64,000 nt of DNA from Sphingopyxis sp. (lineage in GTDB: Bacteria > Pseudomonadota > Alphaproteobacteria > Sphingomonadales > Sphingomonadaceae), in NCBI GenBank assembly GCA_013823985.1, contig PNNB01000013.1:186001-250000 (forward strand), read 5' to 3'. This document shows positions 40,933-50,337 of this stretch, piece after piece (the first letter of the stretch is position 1; every line of letters begins with the position of its first letter). The position numbers and the translations under genes are program-made. The notes under the pieces were generated by a model. The model was not told the DNA's origin. It did not search any database and was given only the letters and a program-made list of their open reading frames with translations.

Positions 40933-41138
40933 CGCAGAAAATCGCGGATGCGATCGAGGACCACTTCCATCGCGGGCTCGCGGGCGCGCAAGATATGGTT
41001 GTCGGTGTCGAGCGTGACGAGCGATGCGCCTTTTATATTGGACGCAAGCTCAATCGCCTGATCCATACCAACCCGCTTGTCCCCACGGGCGTGGAAAATC
41101 AGGGTCGGGACGTCGAGTTCGGGCAGGCGGTCAACCAT
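40929..41138 (-). pseudogene. alpha/beta-hydrolase C-terminal fragment
   Basis: 69 residues that match only the end of an alpha/beta hydrolase: DVPTLIFHARGDKRVGMDQAIELASNIKGASLVTLDTDNHIL, including the catalytic Asp of the HARGD block and the catalytic His of DNHI. Going upstream on this strand, three codons past the first Met there is a stop (41148-41150), and nothing hydrolase-like continues. The nucleophile half of the enzyme is missing. It overlaps the regulator gene's last bases. Confidence 0.6.
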
Positions 41139-41305
41139 CTGGCGAAGCTATATCCCAATAACCGCTTTACCGGCTTTGATGAATCGACCAGTGATATCCG
41201 TCAGGCCAAGCGCATGGCGTCGGAGATGGGGCTGACAAATGTCGATTTCTTTGCCGTCGATGTGGCTGCGCTCGATTCAAAGGTGGTCTTTGACCTCATA
41301 TTGCC
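41136..41305 (+). pseudogene. SAM-dependent methyltransferase internal fragment
   Basis: A stretch on the opposite strand (HLAKLYPNNRFTGFDES, MASEMGLTNVDFFAVD) resembles the part of a class I methyltransferase after motif I: the acidic motif after the first beta strand and the GLTNV segment. The glycine-rich motif I and all C-terminal parts are missing. Its frame runs on to 41390 with unrelated sequence. It abuts the hydrolase remnant, so the region is a scar of two broken genes. Confidence 0.5.
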
Positions 41306-41404
41306 GTCGACCCGATACATCACCGGAAGCTACCAACGGAAGTGCGCCCGCATCGACACATGTGCGGAGAAAACCGCAGTCTGCCGGTAACGAAGTCGCA
41401 GCGC

Positions 41405-42232
41405 TCAGGCAAACCAGCCTTCGTCGCTCAGCCGCTTGTAGAAACTGCGGCTGACCGGGGCGGAAACGCCATTTGACAGGTTCAGCGTCGCGCGGCCATC
41501 GCCCTTCGACAGATCATCCACCGCCTTTTTGGCGACCCACCAGCTACGATGTGTTTGCGCGCCCAGTGCATCGGGCAATTCCGCAATCGCATCGGAAAGG
41601 CGCATGAGGATGAGCGTCGACGCACCATCATCAAAATGCACCCGCAAATAATGGTCTTCCGCCTCAAGCGCGACAATTTCCAGTTGCCGGTACTGCAGCG
41701 GTAGCCGCGCCGACAATTTGGATGGGGGTGAAGGTGCGACGGCAGGAGGTGCGGGAGCCGCTGCCGTTTCCGGAATAACCTTTCCGGGCCAATGGATGAA
41801 ATAGTTGAGCGCGGTCATCACCAGACTGATGGTAAAGGTGATCGCAAACATGGTCGCAAAGGCTTTAAAGGTCGGTGGCCCGACATGGAAGAAAATCGAA
41901 CTGGTGCCGAGGACCATCAGGGTCAGGGGCAAGGCGATCAGGGTCGCAATCAGCGGCATTTCGGCCCATTGGCGCGATCGCAGGCGGCCCCATTTTTCGA
42001 CCATCTCCGAAACGCCAAGTCCGATGAGAGCGCCGGACAGCATCAGGATTTCCCAATAGGCCAGCCTTGGCAGGAATGCGATCTGGCCTGTTTCAAGCGC
42101 CCCGACCATCGCGAGAAGAAAGCCGACAATCGCGGCGACCGTGAATCCCCGCCGATGGCGCGCGCCGAAGCCGGCTTCTTTTGGCGTATAAGTGGGCGCC
42201 ATTGGCGAACCGTGAACGGCATTTTCGGTCAT
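41405..42232 (-). CDS. membrane-bound LytTR DNA-binding regulator
   Basis: A 275-residue protein with four predicted membrane helices in the N-terminal half (FTVAAIVGFLLAMVGAL, ILMLSGALIGLGV, MPLIATLIALPLTLMVLG, AFATMFAITFTISLVMTAL), a Pro/Ala linker, and a C-terminal LytTR domain (about 190-275: LQIVALEAEDHYLRVHFDD, QTHRSWWVAKKAV, LNLSNGVSAPVSRSFYKRLSD). ATG 42232 was chosen. Longer readings reach 42331 but crowd the divergent gene. LytTR factors bind AT-rich direct repeats. Divergent from the DUF2141 and carotenoid oxygenase genes, the likely targets (inference). Confidence 0.9.
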   Translation of the reverse strand: MTENAVHGSPMAPTYTPKEAGFGARHRRGFTVAAIVGFLLAMVGALETGQIAFLPRLAYWEILMLSGALIGLGVSEMVEKWGRLRSRQWAEMPLIATLIALPLTLMVLGTSSIFFHVGPPTFKAFATMFAITFTISLVMTALNYFIHWPGKVIPETAAAPAPPAVAPSPPSKLSARLPLQYRQLEIVALEAEDHYLRVHFDDGASTLILMRLSDAIAELPDALGAQTHRSWWVAKKAVDDLSKGDGRATLNLSNGVSAPVSRSFYKRLSDEGWFA

Positions 42233-42336
42233 GTCGCGCAGAATTCCAGCTCTTTCACGTAAACGGCGTTGAACGATATCAGCAGTCCGCCATGTCTTGG
42301 TCATCCCTAGCAAACATACCAACCGGAGCAAGCAAC

Positions 42337-42780
42337 ATGAACAATCTTCAATCCATGTTTACCGTCATCGCCATGTGCGCCGCGTCGATTTCGACATCCT
42401 CCATCGCCCAGAATGCCGCCGCCAAGCTGGATGTGAACTTCACCGGTATCGAAGAAAAAGAAGGTGCCATATTGGGCGTCGTCTTCAACAGCGAAGACGC
42501 GTATAATGGCAAAGGCGCGCCGGTGCGGCAGATCATGATCCCCGCAGACAAGGCGGACGTCAGCACGGCGTTGGAAGGACTTGAACCTGGCGTCTACGCC
42601 ATCAAGGCCTTTCACGATGTCGACGGCGACATGAAAATGACGACCAATCCTTACGGCATGCCGATTGAACCCTTTGCCTTTTCGAACAATGCGGTCGGCA
42701 ATATGGGCCCTGCGAAATGGGCCGATGCCAAATTTGAAGTGAAGCCCGGTGCCAATGTGCACGCGATCAGCATCAAGTAG
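42337..42780 (+). CDS. DUF2141 exported protein
   Basis: A 147-residue secreted protein. The signal peptide ends near SISTSSIAQN. The DUF2141 signature follows: EGAILGVVFNSEDAYNG, LEPGVYAIKAFHDVDGDMKMTTNPYGMPIEPFAFSNNA, typical of the family. Function is unknown, though the family often sits beside carotenoid or lipid genes. The start at 42337 was chosen over a longer reading at 42181 that would overlap the LytTR gene. It precedes the carotenoid oxygenase gene by 25 bp. Confidence 0.87.
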   Translation: MNNLQSMFTVIAMCAASISTSSIAQNAAAKLDVNFTGIEEKEGAILGVVFNSEDAYNGKGAPVRQIMIPADKADVSTALEGLEPGVYAIKAFHDVDGDMKMTTNPYGMPIEPFAFSNNAVGNMGPAKWADAKFEVKPGANVHAISIK

Positions 42781-42805
42781 CACCCCGTACCGGAGTATTT
42801 CGACC

Positions 42806-44257
42806 ATGACCCAGCTTGACCGTCGCCATTTCCTCGGAAGCGGACTGTTTGCCGCCGCAGCCGCCACGATCATTACCCCAGAAATGGCACTTGCCGGAAC
42901 CAGCCCCGCCGGATGGAGCCTTGCCGTTGCCGACGTCGACGCAGATGTGCCGGAAGAGACATTGAAGCTGGTTCACGGAAAAGTGCCCGCCAACTGCGAT
43001 GTCACATTGTACCGCAACGGACCTGCAAAATTCCGCCGGGGCACAGGGACATCGGGACACTGGTTTGACGGCGATGGTCTGGTGCGCAAGTTCCGGGTGG
43101 GCAATGGCAAAGCCCGTTTGACCGCCCGATTTGTCGATACGCCCAAGCGTCGCCTTGAAACCAGGCTGGACGCCATTGTGCAACCGGGCTTTGGATCTTC
43201 GCGCCGTGACGGTGCCGTCGTCAATGGCCCGGACGATACCAACGCGGCCAATACCAGCGTGTTGATGTCCGGCGGACAGTTACTGGCGTTATGGGAAGGC
43301 GGGTCGCCTGCGATCCTCGATCCCGAAACTCTGGAAACCAAGGGCTTTAAAACCTTCCGCCGCGATTTGAAGCAAATGCCCTTTCTGGCGCATCCACGGG
43401 TCGAGACCGATGGAACGGTATGGAATTTGGGCGGTAACGGCAAAAGCACCTTTGTCTGGAAACTGAACCCCGACGGATCGCTTGGCAAAGCCGAAATGCT
43501 CGAAGTCGGGCGGGCGAGCTATTTCCATGATTTCACGGCCACAGCGCGGCATCTGATTATCGTGCTGCAGCCCTGGGTGCAGGAAGGGTTCAAATTCCCG
43601 CTGTCGACAGCGATGGAATGGAAGCCGGAATTGGGGACCCGTATCCTCGTCATCGACAAGGATGATCTGTCGAAAAAGCGGACCTATGAATTGCCAGCTT
43701 TTTCCTTCTTCCATCTGGCCGACGGGTGGGAGGAAAGCGACGGCACGATCCGCTTTGACGGCTGTCTGGAAGAAAACCCGACCTTCGGCCAAATCGCGGC
43801 GTCGGCATTGCTGCGCGGGGAGCATATCAAGGCGCCGTCGCCGATGCTGACCCAGATTGTCCTGCACCCCGATGGCAAGGCGGACATGAAAACGACGCGC
43901 ATCTCCGCCGAATTTCCCGCGACGGACAGGCGAAGGGCAGGGCAAGCACGGCGCTTTACCACCCATGTTGCCGGATACCGCCAGACGCCCTTTCCCCATG
44001 CCATCGCGACATGGGACTGGAAATCCGGCCGCGAAGACAAACATGGTTTTGGTAGCCACCAACTGGTCGAGGAGTTCCTCTTTGCGCCGACAGGATCGGG
44101 CGAACGGGACGGGTGGCTGATGGGCACGACGTTGAACCTGAAGGAACGCAAGACCGAACTGCACCTGATCGATGCGGGCCGCATATCCGACGGTCCCTTG
44201 GCGACATGGCAGGCGTCATTGCCGTTGCCGCTGACCTTTCATGGGAACATTGCTTAG
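42806..44257 (+). CDS. carotenoid oxygenase with Tat signal
   Basis: A 483-residue non-haem iron dioxygenase of the carotenoid cleavage (RPE65/NOV) family. The N-terminus DRRHFLGSGLFAAAAATI is a twin-arginine export signal, unusual for an enzyme of this family. Four iron-ligand His regions are visible: FLAHPRVE, SYFHDFTATARHL, FFHLADGWEE and the C-terminal LTFHGNIA. The ATG at 42806 has a GGAG site 10 bp upstream. The substrate may be a carotenoid, apocarotenoid or stilbene. Coupled to the DUF2141 gene and divergent from the LytTR gene. Confidence 0.9.
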   Translation: MTQLDRRHFLGSGLFAAAAATIITPEMALAGTSPAGWSLAVADVDADVPEETLKLVHGKVPANCDVTLYRNGPAKFRRGTGTSGHWFDGDGLVRKFRVGNGKARLTARFVDTPKRRLETRLDAIVQPGFGSSRRDGAVVNGPDDTNAANTSVLMSGGQLLALWEGGSPAILDPETLETKGFKTFRRDLKQMPFLAHPRVETDGTVWNLGGNGKSTFVWKLNPDGSLGKAEMLEVGRASYFHDFTATARHLIIVLQPWVQEGFKFPLSTAMEWKPELGTRILVIDKDDLSKKRTYELPAFSFFHLADGWEESDGTIRFDGCLEENPTFGQIAASALLRGEHIKAPSPMLTQIVLHPDGKADMKTTRISAEFPATDRRRAGQARRFTTHVAGYRQTPFPHAIATWDWKSGREDKHGFGSHQLVEEFLFAPTGSGERDGWLMGTTLNLKERKTELHLIDAGRISDGPLATWQASLPLPLTFHGNIA

Positions 44258-44270
44258 GCGTTGGTCAGCC

Positions 44271-45308
44271 TTAGTCTTTGGCGAAGTCGCGGACTTTCTG
44301 GCTGGTGCCGCGGGGCATGATCAAAATCTCGCTGCCATTGGCGACGACGATCAGATTTTCGATGCCATGCACCGAAATGCGGACCCCGTCGCTGTACACC
44401 AGATTGCCGGTCGACGCATGCACCCGCACTGCGCCGGACAGGACGTTTCCGGCATCGTCTTTCCCGCCAATGTCGTGGAGCGAATCCCAGCTGCCGACAT
44501 CAGACCAGCCCATCTGAACGGGCGCGACGGCCACACGATCCGCCTTTTCCATTACCGCATAGTCGATGCTGTCCGAAGGGCAGGCAGCGAAGGCGTCGGG
44601 GTCAGGTGTGATGCGGGCGTGGGCGCGCGTGGCGTTTTCCATGGCCTTTTTGCTTTGGGCGAGCATCTCCGGCGCATGGTCGGACAGCACCTGCAGATAG
44701 ACATCGGCGCGGAAAAGAAAAATGCCGCCATTCCACACATGGTCGCCGCTGGCGATCATCTGCTGTGCGCGGTCGCTGTCGGGCTTTTCAACGAAGCGGT
44801 TCACCTTATGGACCGCCGGGGCGAGTTCCGCTGCGTCCATTTTGATATAGCCATAGCCGGTTTCGGGGCCGGTGGGGCTAATCCCGTAGGTGGCGAGCCA
44901 GCCGCTTTCGACAAGCGGTAACAGCGCCGCCGTTGCCGCATGAAAGGCCGCGGTGTCGAGGATGACATGGTCGCTCGGCATGACCAGCAATGTCGTGTCG
45001 GGCTGTGCAACCGCCAGCGCCGCAAGCGCAATCGCGGGCGCCGTGTTGCGGGCGCAGGGTTCCAGTATCAGCGTGGCATCGGTCACGCCGATCGCAGCCA
45101 GTTGCGCCTCGACCAGATCGGCATGGGCCGCATTCGCAACGATGATGGGGGCTTCAAAACGCTGGCGATCCATCGCGCGCAGGACGGTCAGCTGGAACAT
45201 CGTATGTTCGCCGGTGAGAGCCTGAAACTGCTTCGGACGATCGGGCGTGGACATCGGCCATAGACGCGTACCGCCGCCGCCAGACAGAATGACAGGAGTG
45301 ATCGTCAC
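44271..45308 (-). CDS. mannose-1-phosphate guanylyltransferase
   Basis: A 345-residue nucleotidyltransferase that makes GDP-mannose. The N-terminal pyrophosphorylase signature is LSGGGGTRLWPMSTPDRPKQF. LVMPSDHVILD, TGYGYIKMD and GFVEKP-like NRFVEKPD follow. It lacks the C-terminal phosphomannose isomerase domain of the bifunctional AlgA/ManC type, so it is the short form. It supplies GDP-sugar for the exopolysaccharide module on the other side of its promoter. Confidence 0.93.
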   Translation of the reverse strand: MTITPVILSGGGGTRLWPMSTPDRPKQFQALTGEHTMFQLTVLRAMDRQRFEAPIIVANAAHADLVEAQLAAIGVTDATLILEPCARNTAPAIALAALAVAQPDTTLLVMPSDHVILDTAAFHAATAALLPLVESGWLATYGISPTGPETGYGYIKMDAAELAPAVHKVNRFVEKPDSDRAQQMIASGDHVWNGGIFLFRADVYLQVLSDHAPEMLAQSKKAMENATRAHARITPDPDAFAACPSDSIDYAVMEKADRVAVAPVQMGWSDVGSWDSLHDIGGKDDAGNVLSGAVRVHASTGNLVYSDGVRISVHGIENLIVVANGSEILIMPRGTSQKVRDFAKD

Positions 45309-45388
45309 TTTTTACCTCAATTAAACTTGCGCGATACAGGCAGCTATCGCTGATGAATGGTTCATCGTCAAACCGCAAAAAACGGCTT

Positions 45389-45408
45389 TGTTCCAGAAAC
45401 TTGGAACA
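45389..45408. promoter_or_regulatory. perfect inverted repeat in the manC / sugar transferase promoter region
   Basis: TGTTCCA-N6-TGGAACA with 7-bp perfect arms (45389-45395 and 45402-45408), roughly midway between the two divergent genes. This fits a dimeric-regulator operator by shape and position. A TTAA-N7-TTTA box (45420-45434) lies just downstream. Confidence 0.45.
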
Positions 45409-45478
45409 GAGGTGTAAAATTAATCGACACTTTACCTTTGGCCGTTAAAAAATCCGACATGTTAGGTGAACCAACGCC

Positions 45479-46867
45479 ATGATCAGGCTTTTCAAACATT
45501 ATATTCCCTATGCGGTTCTGTTTCTCGCGCTTATCGACTTTTGTCTGCTTGTCGTGGCCGCCGAAACGGCGTGGGTGATCCGTGCGAACCAGATCGGGAT
45601 GCATGTCGATTATATCGGCAACCGGTTCGGGCAATTGTTCACGTTCGCGGCCTCGGTCCATGTCGCCGGCATGGCCGTGGGCGTCTATGGCCCCGATGCG
45701 CTACAGTCGCTGCGCTTCGCCATTGCACGCCTGTTGGTGGCCGTGTCGCTGGGGGTTATCTTCCAGTCGGTGATGGCTTTTGCCTTTCCGGGGCTCACCT
45801 TGTGGCGTTCCAATTCGCTCTACGCGATGTTGCTCGCCTTCGTCTTCCTCGCCACCAGCCGCGCCATCCTCGGCAGCCTGATAGGCGGGGAGAGTTTCAA
45901 GCGGCGCCTGCTCGTGCTGGGCGCTGGCCGCCGGGCGCAGCGTATCAAGGATCTCGAGGCAAAACCGGGATCGGGCTTTGTCGTCGTCGGCTTCATCGCC
46001 ATGGACGAAAACAAGCGCGTCATCCCCGAGGCGATCAACCGTAGCGCGATCTACAACCTGTCCGATTTCGTCGTGAAACTGGGCACCAGCGAAGTCGTTC
46101 TGGCACTCGAAGAGCGGCGCAATGCCTTGCCACTTGATGACCTGTTGCGGATCAAAACGACCGGCGTGCACGTCAACGACATTTCCACATTTCTGGAACG
46201 CGAGACAGGCCGCGTCGATCTGGACAGCGTCAATCCGAGCTGGCTGATTTTCTCCGACGGCTTTTCGTCGGGCCGCCGTTTGTCGGGCATTGCAAAGCGG
46301 CTTTTCGACGTGGCAGCGAGCTCGCTCCTCTTGTTCCTGACCGCGCCGATCATCTTCTTTTTCGCGTTGCTCATCAAACTCGAAAGCAAGGGCCCCGCAT
46401 TCTACCGCCAGGTGCGGGTCGGCCTGTTCGGGCAGCCCTATACCGTGCTGAAACTCCGGTCGATGCGAACCGATGCCGAGGCGGAGGGTATCGCCAAATG
46501 GGCCGAGAAAAACGACCCCCGCATCACGAAAGTGGGCCGCTTCATCCGCAAGGTACGGATCGACGAACTGCCGCAAACATGGAACGTGCTGAAGGGCGAA
46601 ATGAGCTTTGTCGGCCCGCGTCCAGAGCGTCCGGAATTTGTGGCTGATCTGGAGCAGCAACTGTCCTATTATGCCGAACGCCACATGGTGAAACCGGGCA
46701 TTACCGGCTGGGCGCAGATCAATTACCCTTATGGCGCGTCCAAGGCGGATGCGCAGCATAAGCTGGAATATGATCTCTATTATGCGAAAAACTACACGCC
46801 CTTCCTTGATCTTCTGATCCTGCTGCAGACCATTCGCGTCATCATCTGGCCGGAGGGTGCCCGCTGA
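45479..46867 (+). CDS. undecaprenyl-phosphate sugar-1-phosphate transferase (EpsB/PEP-CTERM-associated type)
   Basis: A 462-residue membrane enzyme that transfers a sugar-1-phosphate to undecaprenyl phosphate, the first step of exopolysaccharide synthesis. Four N-terminal helices (about 8-125) are followed by a CoA-binding-like nucleotide domain ([16 protein letters not shown]), then the catalytic PHPT domain (about 270-462: [62 protein letters not shown]). Its stop overlaps the prsK start by one base, so it heads a three-gene transcript. Confidence 0.92.
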   Translation: MIRLFKHYIPYAVLFLALIDFCLLVVAAETAWVIRANQIGMHVDYIGNRFGQLFTFAASVHVAGMAVGVYGPDALQSLRFAIARLLVAVSLGVIFQSVMAFAFPGLTLWRSNSLYAMLLAFVFLATSRAILGSLIGGESFKRRLLVLGAGRRAQRIKDLEAKPGSGFVVVGFIAMDENKRVIPEAINRSAIYNLSDFVVKLGTSEVVLALEERRNALPLDDLLRIKTTGVHVNDISTFLERETGRVDLDSVNPSWLIFSDGFSSGRRLSGIAKRLFDVAASSLLLFLTAPIIFFFALLIKLESKGPAFYRQVRVGLFGQPYTVLKLRSMRTDAEAEGIAKWAEKNDPRITKVGRFIRKVRIDELPQTWNVLKGEMSFVGPRPERPEFVADLEQQLSYYAERHMVKPGITGWAQINYPYGASKADAQHKLEYDLYYAKNYTPFLDLLILLQTIRVIIWPEGAR

Positions 46868-48960
46868 TGGAAGCGGTGCTTCCCTTCATCGGATTTTGGG
46901 GACATGCCGCGGTCGCGTTTGCCTATGCCGCGCTGGCGATCTGGCTGCTGCACAAATATGGAACACGCAACCGGCAGCAGGTGATGCTGATCGTTGCGAT
47001 GGCGATGACCGCCTTGTGGGGGATTGTCTCGACCATCTCCGGTCCGCTCAGCCTAGCGGCCTTGTGCGCCGAAAGCGCGCGCAACCTTGCCTGGCTGTGT
47101 TTCATGTTCTTTCTTTTACGCAGCGGCGATGGGCGTGAGCAACCCCGCACCATTAACATGATTTATGGCGTGTTGCTGATCGTGCTGCTGTTCCAGCCGG
47201 TGAACGACGCCGTCGTCGCGATTTTCGGCAATCCCAACAGCGGCCCCCATCTGGCCACGCAATCGGCCATGACAATGCGTATGATCTACGCTGTTGGCGC
47301 GCTGGTCGTTGTGCACAATCTCTATACCGTGTCGGCGCCGGAGGCCCGGTGGGGCATCAGCCTTCCCATGGCGGCGCTAGCGGCCATGTGGACCTATGAC
47401 CTCAATCTCTACACGATCAGCTATCTGACATCCGCACCGTCGGACGAATTGATCCAGACCCGCGGCTTTGCCACCGCAGTGCTGGCGCCGGTCTTCGTCA
47501 TGGCGGCAAAGCGCAACAGCAATTGGGGCATCCGACTGTCCCGGTCGGTTGCGTTCCAGTCCGTGTCGCTGGTCGCCATCGGATTCTACATGCTCGGCAT
47601 GGTGGTGCTGGCAACGGCGCTGGAGCTTGTCGGCGGCACCTATGTGCGTCTGGCGCAGATATCGCTGATATTCGGCATGTCGCTTGCCGCGCTGCTGATC
47701 CTGCCGTCCGGGCGGTTCAAAAGCTGGCTGAATGTCGTCATCGCCAAAAACTTCTTCCAGCACCGGTATGACTATCGTTCCGAATGGATGCGCTTTGCCG
47801 ATACGATCGGTTTTCCGTCCAAAGAGGCGGCGCCATTTTACGAGCGTGTGGTTAAGTCGCTGGCGGATATTTTTGATAGCCCCGGGGGCCTGTTGCTGGT
47901 CCCGGACGATGAAGGACGCCTGACCCTACAGGCGCGGTGGAACTGGGCGACGGCCGATGTGCCCGCCAATTGCGTCACATCGCAAACGATGCCCTTTTTT
48001 GAATCCACAGGCCATATCGTTTCGATGGACGAGATACGGGCTGGGACCGATGAACGCTGCGATCCGCGCGCGGTCCCGCAATGGCTGTATGATGAACCCC
48101 ATGCATGGGCGGTCGTGCCGCTGGTGCATTTCGGAAAGCTTGCAGGCCTTGTCATACTGGCACGGCCGCGCCTGCCGCGTGCGTTGGATTGGGAGGACCT
48201 CGACATGTTGCGCGTCGTGGGCCGCCAGTTGGCCAGCTATTTGGCTGAAGCGGCAAGCCAGCAGGCCTTGGCCGAAAGCCAGCAGTTCGAACAGTTCAAC
48301 CGCCGCTTCGCCTTTGTCGCGCACGATATCAAAAATCTGGTGAGCCAGCTGAGCATCCTTGCGCGCAACGCGGAACGTCATGCCGAAAAGCCTGAATTTC
48401 GCGCCGATATGATCGAGACGCTCCGGTCGTCGGTGGACAAGATGAACGAACTGCTCGCCCGTCTTTCGCAACATAATAAATCTCGCCACTCCCTGCCGGT
48501 GGTCATCGACATTGGCGAGGCGGTGATGAAGGCGGTGCATGAAAAGCGCCTGATCTACCCCATCGACGCGCAACTGAAGCCGGGTCTGTTCGCCAATGCA
48601 GACCCGTCGCGCGTTGAAACGATTATTGGGCATCTGGTGCAAAATGCGATTGAAGCGACAGCGGATGGATCGCCTGTGCGGATCACTTGCCGCAAGCAGG
48701 GCAATGACGTCGCCGTGAACATCACCGACACGGGCGTCGGCATGACTGAAGCCTTTGTGTCCAACCAATTGTTCAAGCCGTTCGAATCCACCAAGGACGG
48801 CGGGTTTGGCATCGGTGCCTATGAGGCACGTGCTTTGGCGATTTCGATGGGCGGGCAACTTCGGGTCGACAGCCGCGTGGGCAAGGGCACGACCTTTACG
48901 CTGTTGCTGCCGATTGCCGACGAAAAAGACAACCAAATCTCCATGGAAGAGGCCGCCTGA
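46867..48960 (+). CDS. prsK: PrsK-type sensor histidine kinase of the exosortase/PEP-CTERM system
   Basis: A 697-residue kinase. About seven to eight membrane helices occupy residues 5-290, followed by a GAF-like domain (about 330-470) and a HisKA/HATPase unit: FAFVAHDIKNLVSQLSIL carries the phospho-acceptor His, VQNAIEATADGSPVRI and TDTGVGMTEAFV with FKPFESTKDGGFGIGAY bind ATP. The DIKN box (instead of DFNN) and the gene order with a sigma54-type regulator match PrsK of PEP-CTERM systems. It is translationally coupled to its neighbours. Confidence 0.92.
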   Translation: MEAVLPFIGFWGHAAVAFAYAALAIWLLHKYGTRNRQQVMLIVAMAMTALWGIVSTISGPLSLAALCAESARNLAWLCFMFFLLRSGDGREQPRTINMIYGVLLIVLLFQPVNDAVVAIFGNPNSGPHLATQSAMTMRMIYAVGALVVVHNLYTVSAPEARWGISLPMAALAAMWTYDLNLYTISYLTSAPSDELIQTRGFATAVLAPVFVMAAKRNSNWGIRLSRSVAFQSVSLVAIGFYMLGMVVLATALELVGGTYVRLAQISLIFGMSLAALLILPSGRFKSWLNVVIAKNFFQHRYDYRSEWMRFADTIGFPSKEAAPFYERVVKSLADIFDSPGGLLLVPDDEGRLTLQARWNWATADVPANCVTSQTMPFFESTGHIVSMDEIRAGTDERCDPRAVPQWLYDEPHAWAVVPLVHFGKLAGLVILARPRLPRALDWEDLDMLRVVGRQLASYLAEAASQQALAESQQFEQFNRRFAFVAHDIKNLVSQLSILARNAERHAEKPEFRADMIETLRSSVDKMNELLARLSQHNKSRHSLPVVIDIGEAVMKAVHEKRLIYPIDAQLKPGLFANADPSRVETIIGHLVQNAIEATADGSPVRITCRKQGNDVAVNITDTGVGMTEAFVSNQLFKPFESTKDGGFGIGAYEARALAISMGGQLRVDSRVGKGTTFTLLLPIADEKDNQISMEEAA

Positions 48961-48962
48961 AC

Positions 48963-50324
48963 ATGATGGACGTGCGCCAGAAATTGCTCATCGTCGAAGA
49001 CGATCTCGGGCTGCAGAAACAGCTGAAATGGTCGTATGAGGACTTTGACGTCTACTGTGCCTCCAACCGTGACGAGGCCATGGCCCTGTTGCGGTCGGAA
49101 GAACCCGATGTCGTAACGCTGGATTTGGGCCTTCCGCCTGATCCCGATGGCGTGACCGAAGGTTTTGCGGTGCTTGACGAAATGCTGAAGCTGAAACCGG
49201 ACACCAAGGTCATTGTGGCGTCCGGCCATGGGGCCAAGGAAAGCGCCTTGCGCGCCATATCGGCGGGGGCATGGGATTTTTACCAGAAGCCCGTCGATAT
49301 TGATGAGCTTCACCTGATCGTAAAACGCGCCTTTCATGTGCGCAGTCTGGAACTGCAGAACGAGCTTTTGCAGCAACCCGATGCCGATGGCGAATTGCTG
49401 TTGGGCTCCATCATCTCGGGATCGCCCGAGATGGTAAAGGTCGCCCGGACCATTGAGCGTGTTGCGCCGACCGGTGTGTCGGTCATGCTGCTGGGGGCCA
49501 GCGGGACGGGTAAGGAATTGCTTGCCCGCGGCCTGCACAATGCAAGCAACCGTGCGGACAAGCCCTTTGTCGCGATCAACTGCGGTGCGATTCCTGAAAA
49601 TCTGCTGGAATCGGAATTGTTCGGCCATGAAAAAGGGGCCTTCACCGGGGCCTTGAAAACCACCGAGGGCAAGATCGAAATCGCCAATGGCGGCACGCTT
49701 TTCCTTGATGAAGTCGGCGATATCCCGCTGCCATTGCAGGTCAAACTGCTCCGCTTTTTGCAGGAACGCACCATTGAACGCATCGGCGGGCGCAAACCCA
49801 TACCGGTCGATGTGCGCGTGGTCTGCGCCACCCATCGCAACCTGAACCAGATGATTGTGGATCAAATCTTCCGCGAGGATCTTTATTATCGTCTGGCCGA
49901 AGTCACGGTGGCCATACCGAGCCTGATAGAACGGTCGGGTGATGCGGTGCTGCTGGCGAAATATTTCGTCAGCCGCTTTGCGCGCGAAATGAACCCGTCG
50001 ATCAAGGGCATGTCGACCAGCGCCCTGGCCGCGATTGACCACTGGACATGGCCGGGCAATGTCCGCGAACTTGAGAACCGGGTGAAGCGCGCGGTCATCA
50101 TGGCGGACGGGAAATTTGTCACCGCCGACGATCTCGATTTCGGGGATGAGGACGAGGACGAATTGTTGCTGAACCTGAAAGCGGCGCGTGAAGCTGCGGA
50201 CCGCAAAGCAATAAAGCGCGCGATCGCACGGACGGAAGGGAATATTTCGGGGGCCGCGAAGCTCCTCGGGATTAGCCGTCCCACATTATACGATCTGCTC
50301 AAGCAATACGACCTACAGGTCTAA
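48963..50324 (+). CDS. prsR: PrsR-type sigma54-dependent response regulator
   Basis: A 453-residue regulator: an N-terminal receiver with phospho-acceptor Asp 54 (TLDLGLPPD), a AAA+ domain with Walker A GASGTGKELLA, the sigma54 contact motif GAFTGA (in EKGAFTGALKTTEG), Walker B and the R-finger block, then a Fis-type helix-turn-helix (RTEGNISGAAKLLGISRPTLYDLL) at the C-terminus. In PEP-CTERM systems PrsK and PrsR control the exopolysaccharide and sorted-protein genes. It starts 2 bp after the prsK stop. Confidence 0.93.
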   Translation: MMDVRQKLLIVEDDLGLQKQLKWSYEDFDVYCASNRDEAMALLRSEEPDVVTLDLGLPPDPDGVTEGFAVLDEMLKLKPDTKVIVASGHGAKESALRAISAGAWDFYQKPVDIDELHLIVKRAFHVRSLELQNELLQQPDADGELLLGSIISGSPEMVKVARTIERVAPTGVSVMLLGASGTGKELLARGLHNASNRADKPFVAINCGAIPENLLESELFGHEKGAFTGALKTTEGKIEIANGGTLFLDEVGDIPLPLQVKLLRFLQERTIERIGGRKPIPVDVRVVCATHRNLNQMIVDQIFREDLYYRLAEVTVAIPSLIERSGDAVLLAKYFVSRFAREMNPSIKGMSTSALAAIDHWTWPGNVRELENRVKRAVIMADGKFVTADDLDFGDEDEDELLLNLKAAREAADRKAIKRAIARTEGNISGAAKLLGISRPTLYDLLKQYDLQV

Positions 50325-50337
50325 CCGGGCCCGGCCG

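Noticed and set aside
45309-45478. possible sigma54 promoter for the polysaccharide genes
   Set aside because: No GG-N10-GC pair with TGGCAC/TTGC character was found in the gap, despite PrsR being a sigma54-type regulator.
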